This document shows positions 7,433-15,821 of a stretch of DNA of 43,153 nt, piece after piece (position 1 is the first letter of the stretch; each line of letters begins with the position of its first letter). The notes under the pieces were generated by a model. It saw nothing but the letters and a program-made list of their open reading frames with translations. It made no database searches and was not told the origin of the DNA. The DNA lies in assembly GCA_002298145.1 (NCBI GenBank), contig DBMP01000012.1, forward strand, positions 1 to 43,153. The letters run 5' to 3'. A program made the position numbers and the translations under genes. This DNA comes from Spartobacteria bacterium UBA695. Lineage in GTDB: Bacteria > Verrucomicrobiota > Verrucomicrobiia > Chthoniobacterales > Chthoniobacteraceae.

Positions 7433-7981
7433 TCAATGCAGGGCGACGAGCGCGATCAAGGCCAGGACGCCAAGGATGAAAATGGGCAGGGTGAAGGCGA
7501 ACCCGGCTTTAAGCCAGTAGAGGAAGTCATGGCCGTCGCCGCCGTCCAGCGATTCTTCCTCGCCGGTGTAGGCCTCGGCGGGCGATTCGGGCTGGATCTT
7601 GGGCAGCGATTTGCTGAACTCGGCCTTGGCGTCGTCCACGGCGCTGAGGGCTTTGCTCAGTTCGCGGTTAAGGTCGCCCCCCTCGCCCCAGGCTTTGGGG
7701 TTGATGGATTCGAGGATGTTATAGTGCTGCGAAAAAGCGGTCTGGATTTCGCGCAGCTGCTCGACGCGTTTCTGGGCATCGTAGAGCTCGCGCTCCAGCA
7801 CGACGGCGGCGCGGGTGAGCTTTTCGATCATCTCCGTTTTGCCTTGGTGGAGCAGCTCCTGGCGGCGGGAGAGTTCTTCGAGTTCGCGCTTCTGTTTTTC
7901 GATTAAATCCTGCTGGCGTTTAAGGGAAAGAAGCTGCTCTTGGGCGCGCTGTACCTGGGCGTCCAGTTGTTCGGTCGACAT
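7433..7981 (-). CDS. Coiled-coil protein with C-terminal membrane helix
   Basis: The protein is 182 residues from the ATG at 7981 (MSTEQLDAQVQRAQ), which has a GAAGG motif 7 nt upstream. A GTG at 8026 would add 15 residues but has no ribosome site and abuts an inverted repeat. Residues 1-110 are heptad-rich coiled coil (RAQEQLLSLKRQQDLIEKQK). An acidic linker follows (EESLDGGDGHD), and the end is a hydrophobic helix (FAFTLPIFILGVLALIALVAL). It has the same layout as the next gene, which starts 1 nt after its stop. Function is unknown; the two may form a membrane-bound scaffold. Confidence 0.6.
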   Translation of the reverse strand: MSTEQLDAQVQRAQEQLLSLKRQQDLIEKQKRELEELSRRQELLHQGKTEMIEKLTRAAVVLERELYDAQKRVEQLREIQTAFSQHYNILESINPKAWGEGGDLNRELSKALSAVDDAKAEFSKSLPKIQPESPAEAYTGEEESLDGGDGHDFLYWLKAGFAFTLPIFILGVLALIALVALH

Positions 7982-8034
7982 GTCGTCGCCTTCAGGGAGG
8001 TCAAGAAAGGGTTCGTTGGGTTTCACTCGGGAAA

Positions 8035-8115
8035 ATTCGGGAAAAAAACGGGAAAGAAAAAGAGATGGTCCGAGGGTAAAGCCTTGCGCCGGAAACTCCA
8101 GTTTTTTTCCCGAAT
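8035..8115. repeat. Perfect 15-bp inverted repeat upstream of metF
   Basis: ATTCGGGAAAAAAAC at 8035-8049 pairs exactly with its reverse complement at 8101-8115 across a 51-nt spacer. The left arm is followed by further CGGGAAA motifs. It sits between the divergent coiled-coil gene and metF. It could be a long hairpin in the metF leader or a regulatory site. On the plus strand the right arm contains a T7 run, but the T-run is inside the stem, unlike a normal terminator. Confidence 0.6.
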
Positions 8116-8202
8116 ATCAGAGCAAAATACCGGTGGACGCTCCGGGTGAACCCCGGCTTGCCAGACGCGCTCAAAGCCCCTAGGCTTGCACTCCACTCGC
8201 TC

Positions 8203-9117
8203 ATGCACATTCAGGACATTTTTGCCTCCAATCCGACGACGTTTTCGTTCGAGTTTTTCCCACCGAAAACGCCGGAGGCCGCCGAGAGCCTCTTCCGGAC
8301 GATCCTGGAGCTGGAGCCCTACTTGCCGCACTTCGTGAGCGTGACCTACGGCGCGGGCGGCTCGACGCGCGAGCTGACGCACGACCTGGTGCTGCGCCTC
8401 AAGACGCAAACTTCGCTCGACCCGATCCCCCACCTCACCTGCGTCTGCCACAAGGAGCCGGAAATCCGCTCGATCCTGGAACGCTACGCGGCGGAGGGGA
8501 TCGGCAATATCCTGGCGCTCAAGGGGGATGCGCCGCGCACTCCCGGCTACGAGTGCGGGCAGGATGACTTCCACCATGCGGCGGATCTTGTGAAATTTAT
8601 CAAGCGCTTCAATGAAAGCGGCGCGCACCCGGACCGGCGCGGCTTTGGCATCGGCGTGGCCGGGTTCCCCGAGGGGCACCCGGGGATGCCCAACCGGCTC
8701 CTGGAGCTGGATTACCTGAAAGCCAAGGTGGACGCGGGGGCGGACTACATCGTCACGCAGCTCTTTTTCGACAACCACGATTTCTACGACTTCCGCGACC
8801 GCTGCGAGCTGGCGGGCATCCGCGTGCCGATCATCGCGGGCATTATGCCGGTGACGTCGCTGGGGGGCTTGAAGCGCATGGCAGAGCTCTCGGGCGGCAC
8901 ACATTTCCCGGCGAAGCTCCTGCGGGCGCTGCAACGCTGCGGGAGCGATCCGGAGATGGTGGCGGCCGTGGGGGTGCACTATGCCTCGGAGCAGTGCCTG
9001 GACCTGCTGGAGAACGAGGTGCGCGGCATCCATTTTTACACATTGAACAAATCCGACGCCACGCGGCGGATCTTCGCCAGCCTGGGGCTGCGCAACTCGC
9101 GCGCTCAGGGGACCTGA
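8203..9117 (+). CDS. metF: 5,10-methylenetetrahydrofolate reductase
   Basis: FAD enzyme of 304 residues that reduces methylene-THF to methyl-THF, the methyl donor for methionine synthesis. The MetF pattern is complete: TFSFEFFPPKT with the catalytic Glu near residue 17, FVSVTYGAGGSTRE, HLTCVCHKEPEI, NILALKGDAPRT, DAGADYIVTQLFFDN and PIIAGIMPVTS. Length is standard. The start was placed at the ATG at 8203 (MHIQDIFASNP) because upstream in-frame sequence lacks conservation. No strong ribosome site is seen. The leader carries a large inverted repeat (8035-8115), which may matter for its control. Confidence 0.93.
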   Translation: MHIQDIFASNPTTFSFEFFPPKTPEAAESLFRTILELEPYLPHFVSVTYGAGGSTRELTHDLVLRLKTQTSLDPIPHLTCVCHKEPEIRSILERYAAEGIGNILALKGDAPRTPGYECGQDDFHHAADLVKFIKRFNESGAHPDRRGFGIGVAGFPEGHPGMPNRLLELDYLKAKVDAGADYIVTQLFFDNHDFYDFRDRCELAGIRVPIIAGIMPVTSLGGLKRMAELSGGTHFPAKLLRALQRCGSDPEMVAAVGVHYASEQCLDLLENEVRGIHFYTLNKSDATRRIFASLGLRNSRAQGT

Positions 9118-9127
9118 TTCCACCCCA

Positions 9128-10414
9128 ATGAACCAACGAAACGCCATTGAATGGATTCTGGGCGAGGTGGAGGGGCTGGTCGCCTCGGGGGTGATCCCGC
9201 CGGAATGCGGCGAGGCGCTGCGCCGCCATTACGGCGAGCGGCTGGCCGGGACGGATACTACCGGGCGCACGGTGGTGCTTTCGGTGATCGGGGCGGCGCT
9301 GATCGGCGCGGGAGTGATCCTGCTCGTCGCGCACAACTGGGACGCGCTCGGGCGGCCCGCGCGCACGGTCCTCTCGATGCTGCCGCTCTTGGTCTCCGGC
9401 GCGCTTTCGATTTTCGCGGCCTGGCGGCGGTCGGGGTCCGTGGCCTGGCGGGAGAGCACGGGCGTCGCACAGAGCGCCGGGGTGGCGGCCTCCATCGCGC
9501 TGGTTTCGCAGACCTACCATGTCGTGGGCGACCTGGGCGATTTCCTCTTCACCTGGCTCATTCTAATTTTGCCGCTGCCCTACCTGCTGCGGGCGATCTG
9601 CCCGGCGCTGATTTACCTCGGGGGGATCGCGGTCTGGGCGGGGTGCCGGGCCTCGGCGGCGGGGGTGTCCGGCGGCGCGCCGGGCTACTGGCTTTTCCTG
9701 GCGGCGCTGGTGCCTTTTTTCGTTTCGGTGGTCCGTGAAAACCGCCTCGGGCGCTCGACGGCTTGGCTCGCTTCAGTCGGGGTGATCAGCGCGGCCTTCG
9801 GGCTCGGGTTCTCGGACCCCGACGGAGCCTGGATCCCGGCGTTCGCGGGATTCTCCGGCGTGGTCTACCTGGCGGGGGCGCTCGGCTTCCCGGAGCGGCG
9901 GTATCACCCAGTACGCCTGCTGGGCGCGGCGGGGATCGCGGGGCTGACGTTCGCGCTGGCCTTCAAGCCGCTGTGGAGCGACTTGCACCTCCGCTGGCCG
10001 GGCATCTTTACCGCAGGCGGCGCGGCAGCCCTGGCGCTCCCCTGCGTGGCGTTCGCGCTGGAATCCTGGCCGTTCCGCAATAAGGCGGATTTCAACCGCG
10101 TGGCAGCGGCATTCCCGGTGCTGACAGCGGTGGTGTTTATTTTCTGCCAGGACCCGAGCCGCGCGCTTTTCGCGGTGCTGGTGATGAATTTCTACGGCTT
10201 CCTGCTGGCGCTGGCAACGGCCTTCCGGGGGCTGCGCGAACGGGCGGCCCTGACGCTTAACGCCGGGCTGATCCTCTTCGCGGCGCTGCTGTTGGCGCGG
10301 TTCATGGACAGCGAATTTGGCATCCTGGAGCGGGCCGTGGCCTTTATCTTTTCAGGCGCGCTGATCCTGGGGGCCAACCTCTGGATGCTGCGCGGAAAGG
10401 GGGCGGCGCGATGA
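9128..10414 (+). CDS. DUF2157 domain-containing membrane protein
   Basis: Multi-spanning membrane protein of 428 residues with a soluble N-terminus (WILGEVEGLVASGVIPPECGEALRRHYGE) typical of DUF2157. About ten hydrophobic helices follow, starting with VVLSVIGAALIGAGVILLVAHNW, whose AHNW end is a family landmark. Molecular function is unknown. The last codons overlap the next start (ATGA), and that neighbour is the usual partner of DUF2157 proteins, which supports a joint membrane complex. Confidence 0.8.
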   Translation: MNQRNAIEWILGEVEGLVASGVIPPECGEALRRHYGERLAGTDTTGRTVVLSVIGAALIGAGVILLVAHNWDALGRPARTVLSMLPLLVSGALSIFAAWRRSGSVAWRESTGVAQSAGVAASIALVSQTYHVVGDLGDFLFTWLILILPLPYLLRAICPALIYLGGIAVWAGCRASAAGVSGGAPGYWLFLAALVPFFVSVVRENRLGRSTAWLASVGVISAAFGLGFSDPDGAWIPAFAGFSGVVYLAGALGFPERRYHPVRLLGAAGIAGLTFALAFKPLWSDLHLRWPGIFTAGGAAALALPCVAFALESWPFRNKADFNRVAAAFPVLTAVVFIFCQDPSRALFAVLVMNFYGFLLALATAFRGLRERAALTLNAGLILFAALLLARFMDSEFGILERAVAFIFSGALILGANLWMLRGKGAAR

Positions 10415-10968
10415 ACCTGCGAGCCGGGCTGCTTTGCGCGGTGCTGCTGATCCAGTGCGCCGTGCCGGGCTGGGTGATTTTCGACCAAGAGCAGACGCTG
10501 CGCCATGGCGTGGAGTACCGCTTCCAAACGGAGCCGGTGGACCCGTACGATGTTTTCCGGGGCCGTTACGTGGCGCTCCGCTTCAAGGCGGCTGACTTGG
10601 ATCTCAAGGGCGGCCCGGATATTCCTTCGGGCAGCACGGTTTACGTGGCGGTGAAGCCGAATGCGCAGGGGTTCGCGGAGATCGAGCGCTACAGCCTGAC
10701 GCCGATCGCGGGCGACAACGTTTTTCGCGCCAAGGCCCAGGGCGGGCTGGGCTCCAAAACGGTGCGTCTGGAGTTCCCCTTCGAGGAGTTCTTCATGGAC
10801 GAAAAGCTCGCCCCCAAGGCCGAGGCGGCCTACCGCGAGGCCAACCGGCGCGACGGTGCGAAGCCGAGCTGGGCGGTCGTCCGGCTGCGCCATGGCAAGG
10901 CGGCGCTGGTGGACTTGGTCATCGACGGCCAGCCGATCCGCGACTATTTGCGCGCGCATCATCAGTAA
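10411..10968 (+). CDS. GDYxxLxY-family protein
   Basis: This 185-residue protein has an N-terminal hydrophobic signal or anchor (LLCAVLLIQCAVPGWVIF) and the family motif region DPYDVFRGRYVALRF. The usual GDYxxLxY motif is altered here to GRYVALRF. It then has an extracytoplasmic beta-rich domain ending in VIDGQPIRDYLRAH. The family is normally found beside DUF2157 genes, as here, with a 4-bp overlap. Function is unknown. The deviating motif may mark a subfamily. Confidence 0.7.
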   Translation: MNLRAGLLCAVLLIQCAVPGWVIFDQEQTLRHGVEYRFQTEPVDPYDVFRGRYVALRFKAADLDLKGGPDIPSGSTVYVAVKPNAQGFAEIERYSLTPIAGDNVFRAKAQGGLGSKTVRLEFPFEEFFMDEKLAPKAEAAYREANRRDGAKPSWAVVRLRHGKAALVDLVIDGQPIRDYLRAHHQ

Positions 10969-11066
10969 TACTCAGGAGCCCCTTCGCACCCGGCCGCGCG
11001 CGAAAAAGCCCCTCCCCGCGAAAATGAGGATTGCGGCCGGACCCCGACGCGCCTACAACGGGGCGC

Positions 11067-11804
11067 GTGGACGCATTACGCAATCGACGGCACCGGCCCA
11101 CCTATGTTCCGGGGTGGGGACCGGAGACTTTTGTCGTGCCGCTGCTTGCGGAGAAGATCCCCGCGCTGTTTCGCGAGTTTGGCGCCCCTCGCCGCCCGGG
11201 AGCGCGCGCTCTGGACGCCGGATGCGGGCTTCAACCCTTCCGCGCCATGCTGGAGGAGGCGGGCTACCAGTATGCCTCGCTGGACGTGGTGCAGAACCAG
11301 GCGGGAACGGTTGAATTCATCGCCACGCTCGATGCGCCCTCGCCGGAGCAGCTCACTCGTGGGATTCAGTATGATTTTATTTTATGCACGGAGGTAATGG
11401 AGCACGTGGCCGGGTGGGATGCGGCGTTTGCGAATTTCTCGCGGCTGCTGCGGCCCGGCGGCCGGATCCTTTTTACGTGCCCCCACTTTTACCCGCTCCA
11501 CGAGACGCCGTACGATTTTTGGCGGCCCACGCCGTTCGCTTTCCAGACGTTCGCGGAGAAACACGGGCTCAAGACGCTGAGCCTGGAGGCGCTGGGCGGC
11601 CCGCGCGAGGTGCTCGGGACGCTCCTGGCCGAAACCTACGCCTACCCGGCGACGGGCCGTTTGTGGGATCGCATCGTAGCGAAAGCAGCCCGGATCACGC
11701 GCAATGTCGCGCTGGCGGCCTTGAAAAATCCCGGCTGGCCCGGGCGCGTCGAGCTGCGCGGCCCTTATTTCCTCTCGGTGCTGGCGGTGTTGGAAAAGGC
11801 ATAG
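11067..11804 (+). CDS. SAM-dependent methyltransferase (class I)
   Basis: Protein of about 245 residues with a Rossmann methyltransferase core: ALDAGCGLQPFRAML (SAM-binding motif I), YASLDVVQ with the acidic residue after strand 2, YDFILCTEVMEHVAGW, and LLRPGGRILFTCPHFYPLHETPYDFWR. The last segment is shared with methyltransferases of sugar or polysaccharide clusters. The substrate is unknown. I chose GTG 11067 (VDALRNRRHRP); a TTG at 11031 would add 12 residues and neither has a good ribosome site. No glycan cluster surrounds it. Confidence 0.75.
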   Translation: MDALRNRRHRPTYVPGWGPETFVVPLLAEKIPALFREFGAPRRPGARALDAGCGLQPFRAMLEEAGYQYASLDVVQNQAGTVEFIATLDAPSPEQLTRGIQYDFILCTEVMEHVAGWDAAFANFSRLLRPGGRILFTCPHFYPLHETPYDFWRPTPFAFQTFAEKHGLKTLSLEALGGPREVLGTLLAETYAYPATGRLWDRIVAKAARITRNVALAALKNPGWPGRVELRGPYFLSVLAVLEKA

Positions 11805-11842
11805 CCTTTTGGCCGCACCGGGGGTAGAACGACACACCATCT

Positions 11843-12829
11843 ATGAGCTACCTCGCCTCCCCCGCCCGTTACGATTCGATGCCCTATGCCCGCTGTGGCC
11901 GCAGCGGCTTGAAGCTGCCCCGCATTGCGCTGGGGATGTGGCAGAATTTCGGCGACGTGGACCGCTACACGACGGGCCGCGAGGTGGCGCTGAGGGCGTT
12001 CGACCTGGGGGTGACGTATTTCGACCTGGCCAATAATTACGGCCCGACGCCCGGCTCGGCGGAGCTGAATTTCGGCCGGATGCTGCGGGAGGACCTGCAC
12101 CCGTACCGGGACGAGCTGGTGATCGCCACCAAGGCGGGCTACCACATGTGGGAGGGGCCTTACGGGGAGTGGGGTTCGCGCAAGTATGTGCTGGCCAGCC
12201 TCGACCAGAGCCTCAAGCGCATGGGGCTCGATTACGTGGACATTTTCTACTCCCACCGGTTCGACCCGGAGACGCCGCTGGAGGAGACGCTCGGGGCGCT
12301 GGCTCACGCGGTCCGCTTGGGCAAGGCGCTTTACGTGGGCATTTCGAACTACCCGGCGGAGCAGACCCGGCGCGCGGCGGCGATTTTGCGCGAGCTGGGG
12401 ACGCCCTGCCTGGTGCATCAGCCCCGCTATAATCTGCTGGACCGCTGGATCGAGGACGGCCTCACGGATGTGCTGGCGAAGGAAGGGATGGGCGCGGTGG
12501 TGTTCTCGCCGCTGGCGCAGGGGCAGCTAACGGGGCGCTATTTGCAGGGGATCCCGGAGGGTTCCCGCGCTTCGAAAGCGTTATTTCTAAAGGCGGACCA
12601 GGTGGAGACGAATCTGCCGAAGGTGCGGGCGCTCAACGCGATCGCGGAGCGGCGCGGCCAGCCGCTGGCGGAGATGGCGCTGGCCTGGGTGCTGCGGCTG
12701 CCGGTGGTGACGAGCGCGATTATCGGGGCCAGCTCGGTGGCGCAGTTGGAGCAGAATCTCCACGCGCTGACGCGGCTGGATTTCTCGTCCAAGGAGCTGG
12801 CGGAGATCGAGACGGCGCTAAGACAATAA
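11843..12829 (+). CDS. Aldo/keto reductase, YghZ-like
   Basis: NADPH-dependent TIM-barrel oxidoreductase of 328 residues. The catalytic tetrad is visible: Asp and Tyr in VTYFDLANNYG, Lys in ELVIATKAGYHMW and His in VDIFYSHRFDP. GMWQNFG near the start and PYGEWGSRKYV resemble the E. coli YghZ (L-glyceraldehyde-3-phosphate reductase) and Kv-beta-like branch. The C-terminal cofactor loop (VTSAIIGASSVAQLEQNL) is intact. It follows the methyltransferase gene by 38 bp. The physiological substrate cannot be told from sequence. Confidence 0.87.
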   Translation: MSYLASPARYDSMPYARCGRSGLKLPRIALGMWQNFGDVDRYTTGREVALRAFDLGVTYFDLANNYGPTPGSAELNFGRMLREDLHPYRDELVIATKAGYHMWEGPYGEWGSRKYVLASLDQSLKRMGLDYVDIFYSHRFDPETPLEETLGALAHAVRLGKALYVGISNYPAEQTRRAAAILRELGTPCLVHQPRYNLLDRWIEDGLTDVLAKEGMGAVVFSPLAQGQLTGRYLQGIPEGSRASKALFLKADQVETNLPKVRALNAIAERRGQPLAEMALAWVLRLPVVTSAIIGASSVAQLEQNLHALTRLDFSSKELAEIETALRQ

Positions 12830-12904
12830 CGCGGTGGCAAGTCCGGCATCGGGGCGGGGTGCGGTATTAATAGATAGAGGCCCCCGCTTTTGTTTGCTGG
12901 AAAA

Positions 12905-13231
12905 ATGGCGACGTTATTTATTCCGGAGCCGGATGTGCTCGCGCTGGAGGGGGAGATCGACTTGCACGAGGCTCCACGCCTGCGTGAGGAGGTGCGCAAG
13001 GTGCTGGATAAGCATCCCCGCACGCTTTATGTGGATTTCTCGGGGGTGACGTTTATCGACAGCTCTGGCCTGGCGGTGCTGATCGAGGCGATGCAGCGAA
13101 TTAACGCGGATGGGGGCCAGCTCGCGCTCTTCGGGATTCACGATACGGTGGAGACGATTTTCCACATTGCGCGCCTCGACCAGGTGTTCCGCATCTTTCC
13201 CGACCAAGCCACAGCCCGCAAACAAACGTGA
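12905..13231 (+). CDS. STAS-domain protein (anti-sigma factor antagonist type)
   Basis: Single STAS domain of 108 residues: VLALEGEIDLHEAPRLREEV, then TLYVDFSGVTFIDSSGLAVLIEAM. The phosphorylatable Ser is expected in DSSG. Such proteins bind anti-sigma kinases in partner-switching systems. No kinase or phosphatase partner is nearby; the closest regulator is the ECF sigma gene 2.6 kb away, which is not the usual partner class. The start was taken at ATG 12905. The stop codon lies within the palindrome CAAACGTGACGTTTG. Confidence 0.8.
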   Translation: MATLFIPEPDVLALEGEIDLHEAPRLREEVRKVLDKHPRTLYVDFSGVTFIDSSGLAVLIEAMQRINADGGQLALFGIHDTVETIFHIARLDQVFRIFPDQATARKQT

Positions 13232-13285
13232 CGTTTGATCCATGACGCGCTACCGCGCGATAGCGTCGGCTTCGCGCGCCGCCTC
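13223..13285. repeat. Inverted-repeat element, left copy (pairs with 16530-16593)
   Basis: It begins with the perfect palindrome CAAACGTGACGTTTG (13223-13237), continues ATCCAT and then GC-rich hairpin-forming sequence with CGTCGGCTT and CGCGCGCCGC. The reverse complement of 16530-16593 has the same order of blocks, with the first 21 nt identical and most later positions matching. The left copy overlaps the STAS stop codon and the right copy sits just before ftsK. Confidence 0.75.
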
Positions 13286-13326
13286 AGGCAGTTAGCTTCT
13301 TGTCGATTCCCTTTGGAAAGTCTCTG

Positions 13327-13359
13327 TCTTTTTTCCTGAGTTTCTGGGTTCCTGATAAA
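13327..13359. repeat. CTGAGTT intergenic repeat
   Basis: Sequence around CCTGAGTTTCTGGGTTCCTGAT in the gap between the convergent STAS and recG genes. A closely matching sequence lies at 22491-22520, in inverted form at 22449-22473, and as a shorter version at 2597-2617. All are at or just after gene ends. A terminator or mRNA 3'-end role is possible but unproven. Confidence 0.5.
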
Positions 13360-13375
13360 TTTTCTTAAGGGGCCC

Positions 13376-15562
13376 TTAACTTACCCGGGAGAGGATCATT
13401 TTGCGCGTCTCGGCGAGGCGTTTGCGGAAACGCTGGTTTTCTGGGAGCGCCAGTTGCGGGTCGGCGGCGAAAAGGCGTTGCGCCGTCTCGCGTGCCGTCT
13501 GCATGAGATCGGTGTCGCCCAGGACGTCGCCGATCTTCAGCGGCGGCAGGCCACTCTGGTCCGTGCCCAGAATGTCGCCCGGACCGCGTAGGCGTAGATC
13601 GGCCTCGGCGATTTCAAACCCGTTGGAAGTGGCCTCCAGCGTCGCCATCTTGTCCTTCCCCTCCGGCGTCAGGTCGTCGGCTAGCGCGTGGATCAAAATA
13701 CAATAGCTCTTGTGCGTGCCACGGCCCACCCGCCCGCGAAGCTGGTGGAGCTGCGCGAGCCCGAAGCGCTCCGCATTCTCGATCAGCATGATATTCGCAT
13801 TGGGCACGTCGATGCCCACCTCGATCACCGTCGTCGCCACCAGCACCTGGCTCTCATTGCGGCGGAAGCGGCCCATGATCGCGTCCTTCTCCTCCGGCGG
13901 GATGCGGCCGTGGAGCAGCTCGCAGCGCAAGGGGGCAAAAACTTCCCGCCACTTCTCAAACTCCGCCGCGGCGGCCTTCGCCTCCAGCTTCGCCGATTCG
14001 TCGATGAGCGGGTAGACCACGTAGGCCTGCCGCCCCCGGGCGAGGTGGTCTTTGATAAAAGCAATCGCGTCGGGGAGCTTCGTGCCGTCCCGCGCGGCGG
14101 TGATGATCTTGCCCCGGTTGGCGGGCAGCTCGTCGAGCGTCGAGACGTCCAGATCGCCAAAAAGCGTCATCGTCAGCGTGCGCGGGATGGGCGTCGCGGT
14201 CATCACCAGCACGTCGGGCACCGGAGTGCGCTTGGTGAGCGCCGCCCGCTGTAGGACGCCGAATTTGTGCTGCTCGTCAATCACGGCCAGGCCGAGATTG
14301 GCCAGCGGCGCGCCCTCGTAGAGCAGCGCGTGGGTGCCGACGATGATCTGCGGCTCGCTGCCCGCGCCTTTTTGGATCAGCTCGGCGCGCTGGGCTTCGT
14401 CGCCCTCGCGAACGGCGGCGGACCACGCTTGGTCGTCGAAGAGGGGCATCGCGCCGGTCTCCTCCTTGCGGGAGCCGGTGCGCAGGGCAATGCGCACGCC
14501 CAGGGGCTCCAGCCATTTCTTGAAATTGAGGTAATGCTGCTCGGCCAAGATCTGCGTGGGGGCCATGAGCGCGGCCTGGAACCCGGCTTCAACCGCCAGG
14601 AGCATGGCCGAGAGGGCCACGACCGTCTTGCCGGAGCCGACGTCGCCGTGCAGAAGGCGGTTCATCGGACGGGGCGAGGCGAGGTCGCCGCGAATCTCCG
14701 CCACGGCCCGGTGCTGAGCCCCGGTGAGCGGGAAGGGCAGCTCGTTCTGGAAGGCTTCGAGCAGCCGCCCCGCGCCGCAGTGGGCCTGGCCGGGCTGGAG
14801 GACGACCTCGGCGCGCCGAGCGCAGATAAAGAGCTGCATCTGGAAAAACTCGGCCAGCACGAGATCGCGCCGGGCGGCATGGAGAGCCTCCCAGTCCTCG
14901 GGAAAGTGGGCGGCGCGCAGGGCGTCGGCGTAGGGCATTCCGGCCATGCCCGCCGGGAGGGGGCTGGGGACATCGGGCAGCACGGCGAGGAGCCGATGAA
15001 TCCAGGCGCGGAGCATCCGGGGGGTAATTCCCTCGGTGGCCGGGTGGACGGGCGTAATCCGGCGCAAATGAATGGAAGCTTCCTCGGCGTCGGGCTCGAC
15101 GACTTCGAACTCCGGGTGCTCAATGACCATCTGACGCCCGCGCCGCCGGGGCCGCCCGTAGACGACGAGCCGCATGCCGGTGGCGATCATTTTGCGCACG
15201 AAGTGGACGTTATACCAGCGGCAGATGATCTGCGGGCTGAGCATATTGGGCTCTCCGTCGGGGCTGGTTTCCTGGATCGTGGCGTCGAACATGAAGCGCC
15301 AGCCCTTGAACCGGCGGGACGCGGTCTTGATGACCTGTCCACAGATACAGACAGGTTTTTCCGTTTCGTCGTGCGGAAAGCGGTCGAACTCGCGGCGGTC
15401 CTCGTAACGCCGGGGGTAGTGGGTCAGGAGATCCTCCACCGTCCGGAGCCCAAAACGCTCCAGCGCCCGGGCCCGCTGGGGGGGAAACCACTCCAGGTTT
15501 TTCAGAGGCGTATCAAGGAACGCCGTCCCGGTGATCGGGGGTGGATTTTTAGAGCTGGGCAT
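13376..15562 (-). CDS. recG: ATP-dependent DNA helicase RecG
   Basis: Branch-migrating helicase of 728 residues that processes Holliday junctions and stalled forks. The N-terminal wedge/OB part (MPSSKNPP to about residue 230) precedes superfamily 2 motor motifs: LLHGDVGSGKTVVAL (Walker A), ALMAPTQILAEQHY (Ia), VIDEQHKFG (the RecG form of DExH), MTATPIPRTL (III), VLVATTVIEVGIDVPNA (V) and LHQLRGRVGRG (VI). The C-terminus is the usual FEIAEADLRLRGPGDILGTDQSG region. Length is normal. It is alone on its strand, flanked by the 13223/16530 inverted repeat together with the sigma gene. Confidence 0.95.
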   Translation of the reverse strand: MPSSKNPPPITGTAFLDTPLKNLEWFPPQRARALERFGLRTVEDLLTHYPRRYEDRREFDRFPHDETEKPVCICGQVIKTASRRFKGWRFMFDATIQETSPDGEPNMLSPQIICRWYNVHFVRKMIATGMRLVVYGRPRRRGRQMVIEHPEFEVVEPDAEEASIHLRRITPVHPATEGITPRMLRAWIHRLLAVLPDVPSPLPAGMAGMPYADALRAAHFPEDWEALHAARRDLVLAEFFQMQLFICARRAEVVLQPGQAHCGAGRLLEAFQNELPFPLTGAQHRAVAEIRGDLASPRPMNRLLHGDVGSGKTVVALSAMLLAVEAGFQAALMAPTQILAEQHYLNFKKWLEPLGVRIALRTGSRKEETGAMPLFDDQAWSAAVREGDEAQRAELIQKGAGSEPQIIVGTHALLYEGAPLANLGLAVIDEQHKFGVLQRAALTKRTPVPDVLVMTATPIPRTLTMTLFGDLDVSTLDELPANRGKIITAARDGTKLPDAIAFIKDHLARGRQAYVVYPLIDESAKLEAKAAAAEFEKWREVFAPLRCELLHGRIPPEEKDAIMGRFRRNESQVLVATTVIEVGIDVPNANIMLIENAERFGLAQLHQLRGRVGRGTHKSYCILIHALADDLTPEGKDKMATLEATSNGFEIAEADLRLRGPGDILGTDQSGLPPLKIGDVLGDTDLMQTARETAQRLFAADPQLALPENQRFRKRLAETRKMILSRVS

Positions 15563-15635
15563 GACGGGAAAGGTTTGAATATGTCACGACGGGAGCGTTT
15601 TAGGGAGAAGAACTTTCCTGCGTTCATGGACGGCC

Positions 15636-15712
15636 CGGTGCCCCAAACAGGGCCTTTTCCACGCTAATGTACAGGATATTCCCAAGTTATTCACAGGCCG
15701 TTTTGGCACCGG
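15636..15712. promoter_or_regulatory. Possible regulatory region with inverted repeat and DnaA-box-like sites
   Basis: An imperfect inverted repeat (CGGTGCC...GGGCC at 15636-15654 and GGCCGTTTTGGCACCG at 15697-15712) frames an AT-richer core. The core holds TTTTCCACG (15655-15663) and TTATTCACA (15687-15695), both close to the DnaA box. It lies between divergent recG and the sigma factor gene. Two short matches can arise by chance, so this is tentative. Confidence 0.25.
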
Positions 15713-15821
15713 GGGGTCACGTAGTGTCACGTCATTCTTCCACCCCCCGGCCCAACGGGGGGGCTCCGATTGTGGGAGAACGCCGGGACTTCTAGGCTGG
15801 GGGGTAACCGAAAGGAACGCC

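Noticed and set aside
13365..13379. TTAAGGGGCCCTTAA palindrome at the recG stop as a terminator
   Set aside because: A 7-1-7 palindrome leaves no proper loop and lacks a T-run; it probably only overlaps the recG stop by chance.
14267..15667. Long plus-strand open frame of 466 codons opposite recG
   Set aside because: It is antisense to a complete, well-conserved recG and shows no recognisable motif; long antisense frames are expected in GC-rich DNA.
15655..15695. Chromosome origin
   Set aside because: Only two DnaA-box-like sites, and none of dnaA, dnaN, gidA or parAB nearby.
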